From: Chromobacterium vaccinii
GTDB taxonomy: Bacteria > Pseudomonadota > Gammaproteobacteria > Burkholderiales > Chromobacteriaceae
Length of the DNA: 64,000 nucleotides
Assembly: GCF_000971335.1 (NCBI RefSeq)
Contig: NZ_JZJL01000011.1
Location: 51,513-115,512, forward strand
Reading direction: 5' to 3'
Shown here: in pieces, positions 50,215 through 59,475 of the stretch
Layout: every line of letters starts with the position of its first letter
Numbering within the stretch: position 1 is the stretch's first letter
The notes under the pieces: model-generated
Told to the model about the DNA's origin: nothing
The model's database searches: none
The model's input: the letters and a program-made list of their open reading frames with translations, nothing else
Program-made: the position numbers and the translations under genes

Positions 50215-50233
50215 GCCAGCCTCAGGGTGAAAT

Positions 50234-50264
50234 GAAAAGGCCACTGCATCGCAGTGGCCTTTCT
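50234..50264. terminator. Terminator between the orphan gene and tetR
   Basis: AAAAGGCCACTGC and GCAGTGGCCTTT form a 12-base-pair stem around ATC, followed by CTGTTTTG; works for both convergent genes. Confidence 0.88.
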
Positions 50265-50287
50265 GTTTTGGGCGGCGAAAAGCTCGA

Positions 50288-50932
50288 TCAGCCGCCGTGA
50301 CGCTCGTACAGCGAGTGGAAGGCATGGCGGTATTCCGGCTGCACATAGGGCTTGAGCAGGGCCAGCACCTGCAGCACGCCGCGATGGCCGGACTCTTCGG
50401 TGATCGGCGCTTTCGGACGCGAGGTCTGCTCGAAGGCGAACCAGAACTTCACCACCAGCCAGATATTGATGCTGACCGCCTCGATGTCCTCTTCGTCCAT
50501 TTGCAGCAGCCCCAGGCGGATGAACTCGCGAAAGTGCTCGCCCAGGATGTTTTTCAGCTCGGTATTCACGAACTGATGGTACTCGGACTGCATCTGCGGA
50601 TTTCGCGCCAGCAGACCCGGTAGGTCATAGAACATGAAACGGAACTGCCACATGGCCAGGAAGGCGGTGTCCAGATAGTTGACCAGATCGTCCACCGTCA
50701 TCTTGCGGTCTTCCGGCACCGACAGGCGCTGATTGATGAACTCGCGGTACATCAGGAAGATCTGGTAGACGATCTCTTCCTTGTTGCGGAAGTGGTAGTA
50801 GAGATTGCCCGGGCTGATGCCCAGATGCGCGGCGATGTGGTTGGTGGTGATGCTGCGCTCGCCTTGTTCGTTGAACAGCTTAAGGCTTTCTTGAATGATG
50901 CGGTCGTAGGTCTTGATTCTGGTTTTACTCAT
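50288..50932 (-). CDS. TetR-family transcriptional regulator
   Basis: A 214-residue regulator. The N-terminal HTH reads SITTNHIAAHLGISPGNLYYHFRNKEEIVYQIF (about residues 25-58). The rest is a helical ligand/dimer domain rich in aromatic residues (FLAMWQFRFMFYDLPGLLARNP), as in regulators of lipid or fatty acid genes. Target unknown; nearby mscS and the orphan gene are candidates by position only. Confidence 0.92.
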   Translation of the reverse strand: MSKTRIKTYDRIIQESLKLFNEQGERSITTNHIAAHLGISPGNLYYHFRNKEEIVYQIFLMYREFINQRLSVPEDRKMTVDDLVNYLDTAFLAMWQFRFMFYDLPGLLARNPQMQSEYHQFVNTELKNILGEHFREFIRLGLLQMDEEDIEAVSINIWLVVKFWFAFEQTSRPKAPITEESGHRGVLQVLALLKPYVQPEYRHAFHSLYERHGG

Positions 50933-50998
50933 GTAGCACCGGCTGATAGTGACTTCGCATAGCGCAATTGTATACGATGTTTGGAGTTCTTGCTCTAT

Positions 50999-51847
50999 TT
51001 ATTGCTGTTCAATGATGGGATAGCAGTCCGACATGAATTTATGCAAGATGGCTTGCTCGATACGTTGCCTTTCCCTGGCCGGTATCGCGATGCGCAGGAT
51101 CAACTGATAGCGTTTTTCATCGATCGGCTGAATGGAAATCCGCGGCTCCACCGATGGGATGTCCACCAAGTAGCGCTTGGCCATGTCTTCCATGTGGCGC
51201 CGGGCCACATCCACATGGCAGTCGCAGGCCTCCTCGGCCGCCCCCATCAGCAGGCGCTCGGCCTGGACTGGCGGGACGGTGTAGGCGAGCGGCACGTTGA
51301 TGATGTGCATCACGTACTCGCCCATGTAATTTTCCCGGATCACCGGAGTGGACAGCAGCAGGCTGTTGGGAAAGGTGAGGGCGCGGCCTGTCATCTGGTG
51401 CGAGCTGTGGTTGGGACCGATCTCCATCACGGTGGTGGACAAGAGGCCGATGTCCACCACCCGGCCGCGCACCGCGCCCAACTCGATATGATCGCCCAGG
51501 CCGTAGCTGTTGGACATCTGCCGCACCACGCCGCCGGACAGGCACATGATCAACTCCTTGGTGGCCAGGATCAGCGCGGCGGCGAAGGCCAGCATCGAGA
51601 CGGCCAGCGTCTGCAGCTCGTTGGCCCAGATCAGGCCTATGCCTGCCAGGCCTGCGAGAAACAGGCCGTTGCGGGTGTTGACCGACCAGCGGCGCCGCTC
51701 CTCGACTGGCACGCCGCTATTGGCCGCCAGCAACCGGTCCACGGCGACGCGGATGATCAGCAGCGTCAGCACCAGCAACAGCGATCGGGTGATCTCGTGG
51801 GCGTAGTTCTCCCGCAAAAAGGCGATCAGGTCGAGCAGGGTGTGCAT
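50999..51847 (-). CDS. MscS-family mechanosensitive channel
   Basis: A 282-residue small-conductance channel homologue with about three membrane segments (residues 17-38, 60-78, 82-104). The pore-lining and beta-domain region runs ATKELIMCLSGGVVRQMSNSYGLGDHIELGAVRGRVVDIGLLSTTVMEI, the typical MscS join. It lacks the glycine-alanine zip of classical MscS, so gating may differ. It follows prfC by seven bases in the same direction. Confidence 0.88.
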   Translation of the reverse strand: MHTLLDLIAFLRENYAHEITRSLLLVLTLLIIRVAVDRLLAANSGVPVEERRRWSVNTRNGLFLAGLAGIGLIWANELQTLAVSMLAFAAALILATKELIMCLSGGVVRQMSNSYGLGDHIELGAVRGRVVDIGLLSTTVMEIGPNHSSHQMTGRALTFPNSLLLSTPVIRENYMGEYVMHIINVPLAYTVPPVQAERLLMGAAEEACDCHVDVARRHMEDMAKRYLVDIPSVEPRISIQPIDEKRYQLILRIAIPARERQRIEQAILHKFMSDCYPIIEQQ

Positions 51848-51854
51848 GGACTCC

Positions 51855-53465
51855 TCAGTCGTTCAGCTTCACCGCGTGTTCGCGGGTTTCGTGGAAGACG
51901 ATGTCTGGCCAGCGCTCCTGGGTCAGCTGCAGATTGACGCGGTTCGGCGCCAGATAGGCGAGGTTGCCGCCGGCGTCCGTCGCGATATTCATCTGCAGCG
52001 CCTTGATGAATTCATCTAGCTTCTTGCGGTCGTCGCAGCTGAACCAGCGGGCGGACCAGATGCTGGCGGATTCGAAGATGGCGTCGACACCGTATTCGGC
52101 GGCCAGGCGGCTGGCCACCACCTCGAACTGCAGCACGCCCACGGCTCCCAGGATCAGATCGCCGCCGCTGTGCGGCTTGAACACTTGCACCGCGCCTTCT
52201 TCGCCCAGTTGCTGCAGGCCTTTTTGCAGCTGCTTCAGCTTCAGCGGGTTTTTGATGCGCACCGAGCGGAACAGTTCCGGCGCGAAGAAGGGAATGCCGG
52301 TGAAGGACAGGTCCTCGCCTTCGGAGAAGCTGTCGCCGATCTGGATGTTGCCGTGATTGGGCACGCCGATGATGTCGCCGGCGAACGCCTCCTCGACGAT
52401 CTCGCGGTCGTGCGACATGAAGGTCACCACGCTGGAGGCGGAAATGTCGCGGTTCAAGCGCAGGTGCTTCATTTTCATGCCGCGTTCGAACTTGCCGGAG
52501 CACACGCGCAAGAAGGCGATGCGGTCGCGGTGCTTGGGATCCATATTGGCCTGGATCTTGAACACGAAACCGGAGAACTTGCCTTCAGTCGGCGCCACGC
52601 TGCGCACGGTAGCGTCGCGCTCCTGCGGCGCCGGAGCCCAGTCGATCAGCGCGTTCAGGATTTCGCGCACGCCGAAGTTGTTGATGGCGGAGCCGAAGAA
52701 CACCGGGGTCAGCTCGCCGGCCAGAAATTCTTCCAGGTTCCACTCGTTGGACGCGCCCTTGACCAGCTCGATCTCCATCCGCAGTTGTTCCATTTCCAGC
52801 GGGAACAGCTCGTCCAGGCGCGGGTTGTCTATGCCCTGGATCACTTCGATGTCGGAAACCAGCTTTTCCGTGCCGGCCTCGAACAGGATCACCGCGTCGT
52901 TCAGCAGGCTGTACACGCCGCGGAAGGTCTTGCCCATGCCGATCGGCCAGGTGATCGGCGAGCAGCGGATCTTCAGCACGTTTTCCACCTCGTCCAGCAG
53001 CTCCAGGCTGTCGCGGACTTCGCGGTCGCACTTGTTCATGAAGGTGACGATGGGCGTGCTGCGCAGGCGGCAGACATTGAGCAGCTTGATGGTCTGCTCT
53101 TCCACGCCCTTGGCGGCGTCGATCACCATCAGCGCGCTGTCGACCGCGGTCAGCACGCGGTAGGTGTCCTCGGAGAAGTCCTGGTGGCCCGGGGTGTCCA
53201 GCAGGTTGACGGTGTGGTCGCGATAGTCGAACTGCATCACCGACGAGGCGACGGAAATGCCGCGCTGCTTTTCGATTTCCATCCAGTCCGAAGTGGCGAA
53301 CTTGCCGCCTTTCTTGCCCTTCACCGTGCCCGCCATCTGGATGGCACCGGAGAACAGCAGCAATTTTTCCGTCAGCGTGGTTTTGCCCGCGTCGGGGTGG
53401 GAGATGATGGCGAAGGTGCGGCGGTGCGAAACTTCTTCTGCGATGCGGGCGAGGTCGGCGGACAT
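51855..53465 (-). CDS. prfC: Peptide chain release factor 3
   Basis: A 536-residue translational GTPase that recycles RF1/RF2. [19 protein letters not shown] (G1), [14 protein letters not shown] (G2), [17 protein letters not shown] (G3) and TFMNKCDRE (G4, NKxD) are followed by the RF3-specific domains ([33 protein letters not shown]). Length equals the family norm. It is divergent from the TonB-dependent receptor with 109 bases between. Confidence 0.97.
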   Translation of the reverse strand: MSADLARIAEEVSHRRTFAIISHPDAGKTTLTEKLLLFSGAIQMAGTVKGKKGGKFATSDWMEIEKQRGISVASSVMQFDYRDHTVNLLDTPGHQDFSEDTYRVLTAVDSALMVIDAAKGVEEQTIKLLNVCRLRSTPIVTFMNKCDREVRDSLELLDEVENVLKIRCSPITWPIGMGKTFRGVYSLLNDAVILFEAGTEKLVSDIEVIQGIDNPRLDELFPLEMEQLRMEIELVKGASNEWNLEEFLAGELTPVFFGSAINNFGVREILNALIDWAPAPQERDATVRSVAPTEGKFSGFVFKIQANMDPKHRDRIAFLRVCSGKFERGMKMKHLRLNRDISASSVVTFMSHDREIVEEAFAGDIIGVPNHGNIQIGDSFSEGEDLSFTGIPFFAPELFRSVRIKNPLKLKQLQKGLQQLGEEGAVQVFKPHSGGDLILGAVGVLQFEVVASRLAAEYGVDAIFESASIWSARWFSCDDRKKLDEFIKALQMNIATDAGGNLAYLAPNRVNLQLTQERWPDIVFHETREHAVKLND

Positions 53466-53534
53466 GGATGGCTTGCTTGAAATTCAATAAAGCCGAGCAT
53501 TTTACCGGAGTTACGGGTTTCAGGAAATTCCATG

Positions 53535-53563
53535 TTACAGTTGATAATGATTATCAATAATAA
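53535..53563 (+). promoter_or_regulatory. Candidate promoter of the TonB receptor, overlapped by the Fur box
   Basis: TTACAG (53535-53540) and TAATAA (53558-53563) are 17 bases apart. The Fur box fills the spacer, the standard layout for iron repression. Transcription would start near 53570, only a few bases before the ATG at 53575. Confidence 0.5.
53543..53561. promoter_or_regulatory. Fur box
   Basis: GATAATGATTATCAATAAT matches the 19-base Fur consensus (GATAATGATAATCATTATC) at 15 positions. It lies between prfC and the TonB-dependent receptor and predicts iron-dependent repression of the receptor. Confidence 0.8.
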
Positions 53564-53574
53564 ATAGTTCCGTG

Positions 53575-55800
53575 ATGCAACAACAACCAAAAAACGGCCG
53601 CGCGCAAGCAGCGGCCTTTCCGTTTTGCCTTTCCGTTCTCGCCTTGAGCCTGGTCCATTTTTCGGCGAAGGCCGAGGATCAGCAGCTGCAAACCATCAAG
53701 GTTCAATCCACCGCCATACAGAAGCAACCGGGCGTAGACAGGCTTGGCGCGGAGGAGATCGCAAGGCCCCAGGCGCGCTCCCTGGCCGAAGTGCTGGACG
53801 TCTTGCCCGGCGTGAACGCCGGCGGCTCGCCGCGTCCCGGCGGGCAGGTGATCAATGTCTGGGGCTACCGCTCGGTGGAGCAGGTGCAGGTCCAGCTGGA
53901 CGGCGCCAACCAGGTGTTCTCGAAATACCAGCAAGGCACCAGTTTCATAGAGCCGGAATTGCTGGGCAAGGTGGAGGTGATCAAGGGCGCGCAGTCCGCC
54001 CTGTACGGCAATGGCGGCTTCGGCGCCGTGATCCGGGCGGAAACCAAGTCGGTGGATGACTTGCTGATGCCGGGTCAGTCTGTCGGCGGCTTCGCCAAGA
54101 TCGGCCGCCAGAGCAATGGCGGCCAGATCAGCAAGAGCGTAGCCGCTTACGCTGGCGGCGGCGAACACTCGGCGGACATTCTCGCCTACATATCCCAGTC
54201 CCGCTCGGGCGACGGCAAGACCGGCGATGACCTCACTTATCTGTTTTCGGGCGGGGAGCAGAAAGCCGGCATGTTGAAGCTGGCGTTCCGCCCCTGGGCC
54301 GGCCATCAGTTCCGGCTAGGCATGGTCAGGCAGGAGTCGGAGATGCGCACGCCTTGGGCGGCGCGCAGCGGGCAGGTCGAGGCGCCCTCCAGTTCTGACA
54401 TCAAGCGCTATGGCGAGACGGAGGCCTGGCTGAGAAAAACCGTGATGCGGGATCAGAAAATTGATTCGCTCAATGGCGAATGGCGCTACGCCAGTCCCGA
54501 CAACGCCTGGCTGGATTTCAGCGTCAACTATGCGCAATCCCGTCGCTATCAGCACGACAAGCGGCCTGAGTCCGCCTGGAAGGTGGACTACCGCTCATCC
54601 TATGGCCATGAGAGCTGGGTGACCCAGAACAGCCGCTCGCTGGATATCCGCAACGTCGCCAAGCTGGGCGATGCCAATAGCTTCACAACGGGCCTGTCCT
54701 GGAGCAAGCAGGACTGGGACCCGCGGTCATTCCTGGCCACCAAGGCCAAAGATCCGGATTACAACTACGGCTGGATAAACGCCTATGGCGGCAACCGCGG
54801 CGAGGAAACCATGCGTTCGGCTTACCTGATCCATGAGTGGAAGCCTTTGCCTGACTGGAAAATCACGCCCTCGCTGCGTTACGACCAGGTGGCTTTGTAC
54901 GGCAAGCCCAATCTCGCGCCCATCTACAATGTCGCCAGCGCCGGCCACGATTATCGCCCGGTGAGCTTCACAGGCTGGTCGCCGCGCCTGGCCATCGCCT
55001 GGGGCTTCTCGCCGGGCTGGAATGCCAGCTTCAGCTATGTCGATACCTGGCGCGCGCCGACAGTGGACGAAGTGTATGCCGCTCAAACCCCGCTATCCAA
55101 TTTGTCCGGCACCAGCCGGTATCTGAAGCCGGAGAAGTTGCGCGGCTTTTACTATGGCCTGGATTTCGAACGTAGCGGCGTATTGTCGGCCGGCGACAGG
55201 CTGAGCATGTCTCTGCTCGCGTACCGGCAGCTGGTGCGCGACAACATCTACATGCGGCTCGGAAATGGCAATACCGGCGACGCGCCGGGCCAGACTCCGC
55301 CCGCCGGCACCGGCTTCTACCGTAACTTGAGCGGCTACGAGATCCATGGCTATGACCTGACGCTGGATTACCAGTTGCGCGGCTGGTTCGCGTCGGCGGC
55401 GCTCTCCGCAACCAGCGGCGATCATCGCAACAGCCTTCGCGATCCATGGGGCAACTCGGAGCCGGTGGTGGACATTCCGCCGCGCAAAGCCGTCCTGACC
55501 ACCGGGTATCGCGTCGCTCGGCTGGGGCTGACATTCGGCGGGCAGGGCAAGTTCGTCCGCACCCAGGACCGGATACCGTATTTCGAGGGAACGCGCACCG
55601 CCTATTCCATGCCGCCCAGCAAAGGATATGTCTTGATCAATCTATTCACCGTGTGGCAGCCGCAGAGCGGCGCTTTCAAGCACCTGGAGGCGCGCGTGTC
55701 GATAGATAATCTGTTCAATAGAAGCTACAGCCCTTATCTGACAGAGGGCATTCAAGGCATGGGTCGCTCAGTCCGCACCAGCCTGTCGTGGCGCTTCTGA
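53575..55800 (+). CDS. TonB-dependent outer-membrane receptor, probably for iron or haem
   Basis: A 741-residue receptor. Signal peptide to about residue 34 (LSVLALSLVHFSAKAED), a TonB-box-like QTIKVQS, plug domain (ARSLAEVLDVLPGVNAGG, GYRSVEQVQVQLDG, KVEVIKGAQSALYGNGGFGAVI) and a 22-strand barrel ending in SLSWRF with terminal Phe. The plug wording resembles haemoglobin/haem and siderophore receptors; the ligand is not certain. No Shine-Dalgarno site precedes the ATG, and a GTG stands directly before it. A Fur box lies upstream. Confidence 0.93.
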   Translation: MQQQPKNGRAQAAAFPFCLSVLALSLVHFSAKAEDQQLQTIKVQSTAIQKQPGVDRLGAEEIARPQARSLAEVLDVLPGVNAGGSPRPGGQVINVWGYRSVEQVQVQLDGANQVFSKYQQGTSFIEPELLGKVEVIKGAQSALYGNGGFGAVIRAETKSVDDLLMPGQSVGGFAKIGRQSNGGQISKSVAAYAGGGEHSADILAYISQSRSGDGKTGDDLTYLFSGGEQKAGMLKLAFRPWAGHQFRLGMVRQESEMRTPWAARSGQVEAPSSSDIKRYGETEAWLRKTVMRDQKIDSLNGEWRYASPDNAWLDFSVNYAQSRRYQHDKRPESAWKVDYRSSYGHESWVTQNSRSLDIRNVAKLGDANSFTTGLSWSKQDWDPRSFLATKAKDPDYNYGWINAYGGNRGEETMRSAYLIHEWKPLPDWKITPSLRYDQVALYGKPNLAPIYNVASAGHDYRPVSFTGWSPRLAIAWGFSPGWNASFSYVDTWRAPTVDEVYAAQTPLSNLSGTSRYLKPEKLRGFYYGLDFERSGVLSAGDRLSMSLLAYRQLVRDNIYMRLGNGNTGDAPGQTPPAGTGFYRNLSGYEIHGYDLTLDYQLRGWFASAALSATSGDHRNSLRDPWGNSEPVVDIPPRKAVLTTGYRVARLGLTFGGQGKFVRTQDRIPYFEGTRTAYSMPPSKGYVLINLFTVWQPQSGAFKHLEARVSIDNLFNRSYSPYLTEGIQGMGRSVRTSLSWRF
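53591..53626 (+). promoter_or_regulatory. Hairpin inside the first codons of the TonB receptor
   Basis: GGCCGC (53596-53601) and GCGGCC (53611-53616) pair, extended by AAAACG with CGTTTT on the outside. It looks like a terminator stem with a T-rich tail but lies in codons 6-18 of the receptor, so it could limit translation or cause early termination. Confidence 0.35.
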
Positions 55801-55821
55801 CTCCTCGCTCCAAATATCCTG

Positions 55822-55847
55822 AAACCGGCTTATGGCCGGTTTTTTTA
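55822..55847 (+). terminator. Terminator after the TonB receptor
   Basis: AACCGGC and GCCGGTT pair around TTATG and are followed by seven T. Confidence 0.9.
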
Positions 55848-55923
55848 TGACGCCAGCGGATTGGAAAACGATCATTCGGCTACAATATCGTCCAAACGAC
55901 AATTCAAACCAAGGAGGCTTGCC

Positions 55924-56538
55924 GTGTTCACCGGTATCGTCCAGGGCGTGGCCGAAGTGGTCGCCATCGAAGAAAAGCAGGATTTTCGCACCCATATCGT
56001 CCGCCTGCCCCAGGAAATGTTGCCCGGCCTGCAGCTTGGCGCCTCTGTCGCCCACAACGGCTGTTGCCTGACTGTCACCCGGGTCGACGGCGACTTGGTT
56101 CATTTCGACCTGATGCAGGAAACGCTGCGCGTCACCAATCTGGGCGCGCTCAAGGCCGGCGACAGCGTGAACGTGGAGCGCGCGGCCAAGTTCGGCGACG
56201 ACATCGGTGGCCACGCGATGTCCGGCCACGTGATGGGCCTCGCCGCGGTCTCCGAAGTCATCGAATCCCCGAACAACCACACCGTCTGGTTCGAGCTGCC
56301 TGCTGGTTTGGAAAAATACGTGTTCACCAAGGGCTATATCGGCATAGACGGCATCAGCCTCACCGTCGGCGCGATGGAAGGCCGCCGCTTCTGCGTGCAC
56401 CTGATTCCGGAAACGCTGAGCCGGACCAATATCGCCGGCCGCAAATCCGGCGACCAAATCAATATCGAGATAGATCCGCAGACCCAGGCCATCGTCGACA
56501 CGGTCGAGCGCGTGCTGGCGCAGCGCGGCCAGGCGTGA
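55924..56538 (+). CDS. ribE: Riboflavin synthase, alpha chain
   Basis: A 204-residue riboflavin synthase with two tandem lumazine-binding barrels: FTGIVQGVAEVV...VAHNGCCLTVTRVDGDLVHFDLMQETLR and its repeat GYIGIDGISLTV...FCVHLIPETLSRTN. It converts two lumazines to riboflavin. The start is a GTG at 55924 with AAGGAGG six bases upstream; no FMN riboswitch is visible upstream. Stop and the next start overlap (GTGA). Confidence 0.96.
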   Translation: MFTGIVQGVAEVVAIEEKQDFRTHIVRLPQEMLPGLQLGASVAHNGCCLTVTRVDGDLVHFDLMQETLRVTNLGALKAGDSVNVERAAKFGDDIGGHAMSGHVMGLAAVSEVIESPNNHTVWFELPAGLEKYVFTKGYIGIDGISLTVGAMEGRRFCVHLIPETLSRTNIAGRKSGDQINIEIDPQTQAIVDTVERVLAQRGQA

Positions 56539-57197
56539 TCTTGCGCGATCTGCCGGTGCTGGCGTCGTGGAGCGGCGGCAAGGACAGCTGCCTCGCGCTG
56601 TGGCGCGCCGTTCAGGCCGGCGCCAAGCCGCAGGCGCTGCTGACCATGCTGGACGAGGAGGGGGACCGCTCCCGCTCGCACGGCGTGCGGCCCGAGGTTC
56701 TGGCCCTGCAGGCGCAGGCGCTGGGTTTGCCCCAGCGTTTGGGAAAGGCAAGCTGGAATGATTACCGCGAAGTCTTCATTGAGCAGTTGCGCGCGGCGGC
56801 GGCGGACGGCATCCGGGCGGCGGTGTTCGGCGATATCGATCTGGACGCGCACCGCGAATGGGAAGAAGGCGTCTGCGCCGAGGCGGGCCTTGGAGCGATC
56901 CTGCCCTTGTGGCGGCAAGCCCGCGCCGATCTGGTGCGTGAATTCGTCGATGCCGGATTCGTCGCCCGCATCGTGATGGTCAATACTGCGCTGGTGGACG
57001 AGAAGTGGCTGGGCCGGGCTTTCAACCGGCAGCTGATAGAAGACATGCTGGCCGAGGGGGTGGATCCCTGCGGCGAGGCGGGCGAGTTCCACACGCTGGT
57101 GGTGGACGGCCCCTTGTTCAACAAGCCGCTGGCGCTGCGCGACGGCGAAACGGCGGGGCTCGGCGAATACCGGGCGCTGGACCTGCTGCCCGCGTAG
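56535..57197 (+). CDS. PP-loop ATP pyrophosphatase (diphthine-ammonia-ligase-like)
   Basis: A 220-residue protein with the PP-loop motif LASWSGGKDSCLALW (residues 10-24) and the family sequence FGDIDLDAHREWEEGVCAEAGLGAILPLW, ending GEFHTLVVDGPLF. It belongs to the DUF71/Dph6-like adenine nucleotide alpha hydrolases. Archaeal and eukaryotic members amidate diphthine, which bacteria lack, so the substrate is unknown. It is translationally coupled (GTGA) to ribE and 29 bases before ribBA. Confidence 0.88.
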   Translation: MILRDLPVLASWSGGKDSCLALWRAVQAGAKPQALLTMLDEEGDRSRSHGVRPEVLALQAQALGLPQRLGKASWNDYREVFIEQLRAAAADGIRAAVFGDIDLDAHREWEEGVCAEAGLGAILPLWRQARADLVREFVDAGFVARIVMVNTALVDEKWLGRAFNRQLIEDMLAEGVDPCGEAGEFHTLVVDGPLFNKPLALRDGETAGLGEYRALDLLPA

Positions 57198-57226
57198 AAC
57201 GGGCGTACCGACAAAGGAATAGAGCA

Positions 57227-58351
57227 ATGAGCATATCCCCGATTCAAGACATCATCGCCGACATCAAGGCCGGCAAGATGGTGGTGCTGATGGACGCCGA
57301 AGACCGCGAAAACGAAGGCGATCTGGTGATGGCGGCGGAATTCGTCACGCCGGAAGCGATCAACTTCATGGCCAAGCACGGCCGCGGCCTGATCTGCCTG
57401 ACCTTGTCCGAAGAGCGCTGCAAGCTGTTGAATCTGCCGATGATGGCGACCAACAACGGCACCAGCTTCGGCACCAACTTCACCGTATCGGTGGAGGCCG
57501 CCCAGGGCGTGACCACCGGCATTTCCGCCGCCGACCGCGCCCACACCATCAAGACCGCCGTGGCGCGGCTGGCCAAGGCCAGCGATCTGGTGCAGCCCGG
57601 CCACGTGTTTCCGCTCAAGGCCCAGAACGGCGGCGTGCTGATCCGCGCCGGCCACACCGAGGCCGGCTGCGATCTGGCCATGCTGGCCGGCGTGGAGCCT
57701 GCCGGGGTGATATGCGAGATCATGAACGACGATGGCACCATGGCGCGTCTGCCGGAGCTGCTGGAGTTCGCCAAGACGCATGGCCTGAAGATCGGCACCA
57801 TCTCCGACCTGATCCAGTACCGCAGCCGCACCGAATCCCTGGTGGAAAAAGTAGGCGAGCGCCCGGTGGAGACGCCGTTCGGCAGCTTTGACCTCCACGT
57901 GTTCCGCGACATCACCACCTCCGCCACCCACCTGGCGCTGAGCAAGGGCAAAATCCGCCCGGACAAGGAAATTCTGGTGCGGGTGCATGAACCGCTGTCG
58001 GTGATCGACGTGTTGGCGCCGCTGTGCAGCCATCATTCCTGGACGCTGCCCAACGCGCTGGAAACCATGGAAGAGGAAGGCAGCGGCGTGATGGTGCTCT
58101 TGTACCGCGACGAAACCGGCGTCGATCTGGCGCAGCGGGCGCTGGACCTGGAGCCGCCGCGGCAGAAGTGGGACAGCAAGACCTTCGGCGTCGGCGCGCA
58201 AATGCTGAAGGCGCTGGGCGTCGGCAAGATGAAGCTGATGTCCAGCCCGGTCAGCCTGCCGTCGATGGCCGGCTTCGAGCTGGAAGTCACCGGATTCTGC
58301 CAGCCGGGCCACTTCCACGTGGATGCCGGGAACGGCCCGGGCGTGGCCTAA
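57227..58351 (+). CDS. ribBA: RibBA: 3,4-dihydroxy-2-butanone-4-phosphate synthase with degenerate GTP cyclohydrolase II half
   Basis: A 374-residue protein. Residues 1-200 form an intact DHBP synthase ([61 protein letters not shown]). Residues 205-370 have the GCHII fold ([32 protein letters not shown]) but the zinc-binding C-x10-C-x-C region is replaced by LCSHHSWTL, so cyclohydrolase activity is very unlikely. A separate ribA is then needed elsewhere. ATG at 57227; ribH follows. Confidence 0.93.
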   Translation: MSISPIQDIIADIKAGKMVVLMDAEDRENEGDLVMAAEFVTPEAINFMAKHGRGLICLTLSEERCKLLNLPMMATNNGTSFGTNFTVSVEAAQGVTTGISAADRAHTIKTAVARLAKASDLVQPGHVFPLKAQNGGVLIRAGHTEAGCDLAMLAGVEPAGVICEIMNDDGTMARLPELLEFAKTHGLKIGTISDLIQYRSRTESLVEKVGERPVETPFGSFDLHVFRDITTSATHLALSKGKIRPDKEILVRVHEPLSVIDVLAPLCSHHSWTLPNALETMEEEGSGVMVLLYRDETGVDLAQRALDLEPPRQKWDSKTFGVGAQMLKALGVGKMKLMSSPVSLPSMAGFELEVTGFCQPGHFHVDAGNGPGVA

Positions 58352-58411
58352 TCGCGGCGATTGCGTTACAATTGCCGGCTTTCCTTAGTGTTTTCGCCGC
58401 GAGGACCCAAC

Positions 58412-58879
58412 ATGCTTGACGCCATCCAGTGTATTGAACCCAATTTTTCCGGCAAGGGCCTGAAAATCGGCATCGTCATGGCGCGTTTCAACACGCCGGT
58501 ATGCCACGGCCTGCGCGACGCTTGCGTCGCCGAGCTGGAAAAACTGGGCGTCGCCGCCGGCGACATCGTCCTGGCCACTGTGCCTGGCGCGCTGGAAGTT
58601 CCGCTGGTGCTGCAAACCATGGCCAAGAGCGGTCGTTTCGACGCGCTGGTGGCTCTGGGCGCGGTGATCCGCGGCGAAACCTATCATTTCGAGCTGGTAT
58701 CCAACGAATCCGGCGCCGGCGTCACCCGCGTCGGCCTGGACTTCGACATTCCGGTAGCCAACGCCATCCTGACCACCGAAAACGACGAGCAGGCGGAAGT
58801 CCGCATGCAGGAAAAGGGCGGCGACGCCGCCCGCGTCGCGGTCGAGATGGCCAATCTGCACAAGACGCTGCGCGGCTGA
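58412..58879 (+). CDS. ribH: 6,7-dimethyl-8-ribityllumazine synthase
   Basis: A 155-residue lumazine synthase: [39 protein letters not shown] and the phosphate-binding [21 protein letters not shown], with [19 protein letters not shown]. It supplies the substrate of RibE. ATG at 58412 has GAGGA upstream. Confidence 0.96.
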   Translation: MLDAIQCIEPNFSGKGLKIGIVMARFNTPVCHGLRDACVAELEKLGVAAGDIVLATVPGALEVPLVLQTMAKSGRFDALVALGAVIRGETYHFELVSNESGAGVTRVGLDFDIPVANAILTTENDEQAEVRMQEKGGDAARVAVEMANLHKTLRG

Positions 58880-58955
58880 GCCATCCGCCGCCAAGCCGTC
58901 CAACGGGAAGCGGGCCATCGCGCCGCTTCCCTTGCTCTTTCAAGGAATCGCCACC

Positions 58956-59405
58956 ATGAAAACCGCCCGCCGCCGCGCCCGCGAATTCGCCGTGCAAGGC
59001 ATTTACGAATGGGAACTGAACCCGGACCGTCCGGCTTCGCTGATTGAAAAACACCTGCGCGAGAATGAATACTTCGCCAAGGCCGACGAGGCCCTGTTCC
59101 GCAGCATCCTGTACGGCGTGCTGAAAGATGTGGAACTGCTGTCCGCTCAGGTAGGCCGTTACTACGAGCGCGCCGAGGACGAAGTCAGCCCGGTGGAGCG
59201 CGCCGTGCTGCTGATGGCCGCGCTGGAACTGACGCAAAGCCCGGAAACCCCGTATCCGGTGATCATCAACGAAGCCATCGAAATCACCAAGACTTTCGGC
59301 GGCACCGATGGCCACAAATTCGTCAACGGCGTGCTGGACAAGCTGGCCGCCGAAGTGCGCGGCGACGAAGTGCTGGCGCAGAAACAGCGCCGCAAGCAGG
59401 ACTGA
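58956..59405 (+). CDS. nusB: Transcription antitermination factor NusB
   Basis: A 149-residue helical RNA-binding protein: TARRRAREFAVQGIYEWELN at the start (Arg-rich box), VERAVLLMAALEL and YPVIINEAIEITKTFGGTDGHKFVNGVLDKLA at the end. It binds boxA with NusE/S10 for rRNA transcription. The common ribH-nusB arrangement supports the call. The ATG at 58956 has AAGGAA upstream. Confidence 0.96.
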   Translation: MKTARRRAREFAVQGIYEWELNPDRPASLIEKHLRENEYFAKADEALFRSILYGVLKDVELLSAQVGRYYERAEDEVSPVERAVLLMAALELTQSPETPYPVIINEAIEITKTFGGTDGHKFVNGVLDKLAAEVRGDEVLAQKQRRKQD

Positions 59406-59437
59406 GCCGGTCACGCCTTTGGCGTGCCGCTGTCGAC

Positions 59438-59464
59438 GACACCCGCCGCCGGCGGGTGTTTTTG
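59438..59464 (+). terminator. Terminator between nusB and thiL
   Basis: ACACCCGCC and GGCGGGTGT pair around GCC, followed by TTTTT. It lies within a gene order often transcribed together, so may be leaky. Confidence 0.82.
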
Positions 59465-59475
59465 CGTGAGGTGCC

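Noticed and set aside
55801..55923. FMN riboswitch (RFN element) before ribE
   Set aside because: The 123 bases between the receptor and ribE contain only a terminator and a short leader; no RFN conserved blocks are seen.
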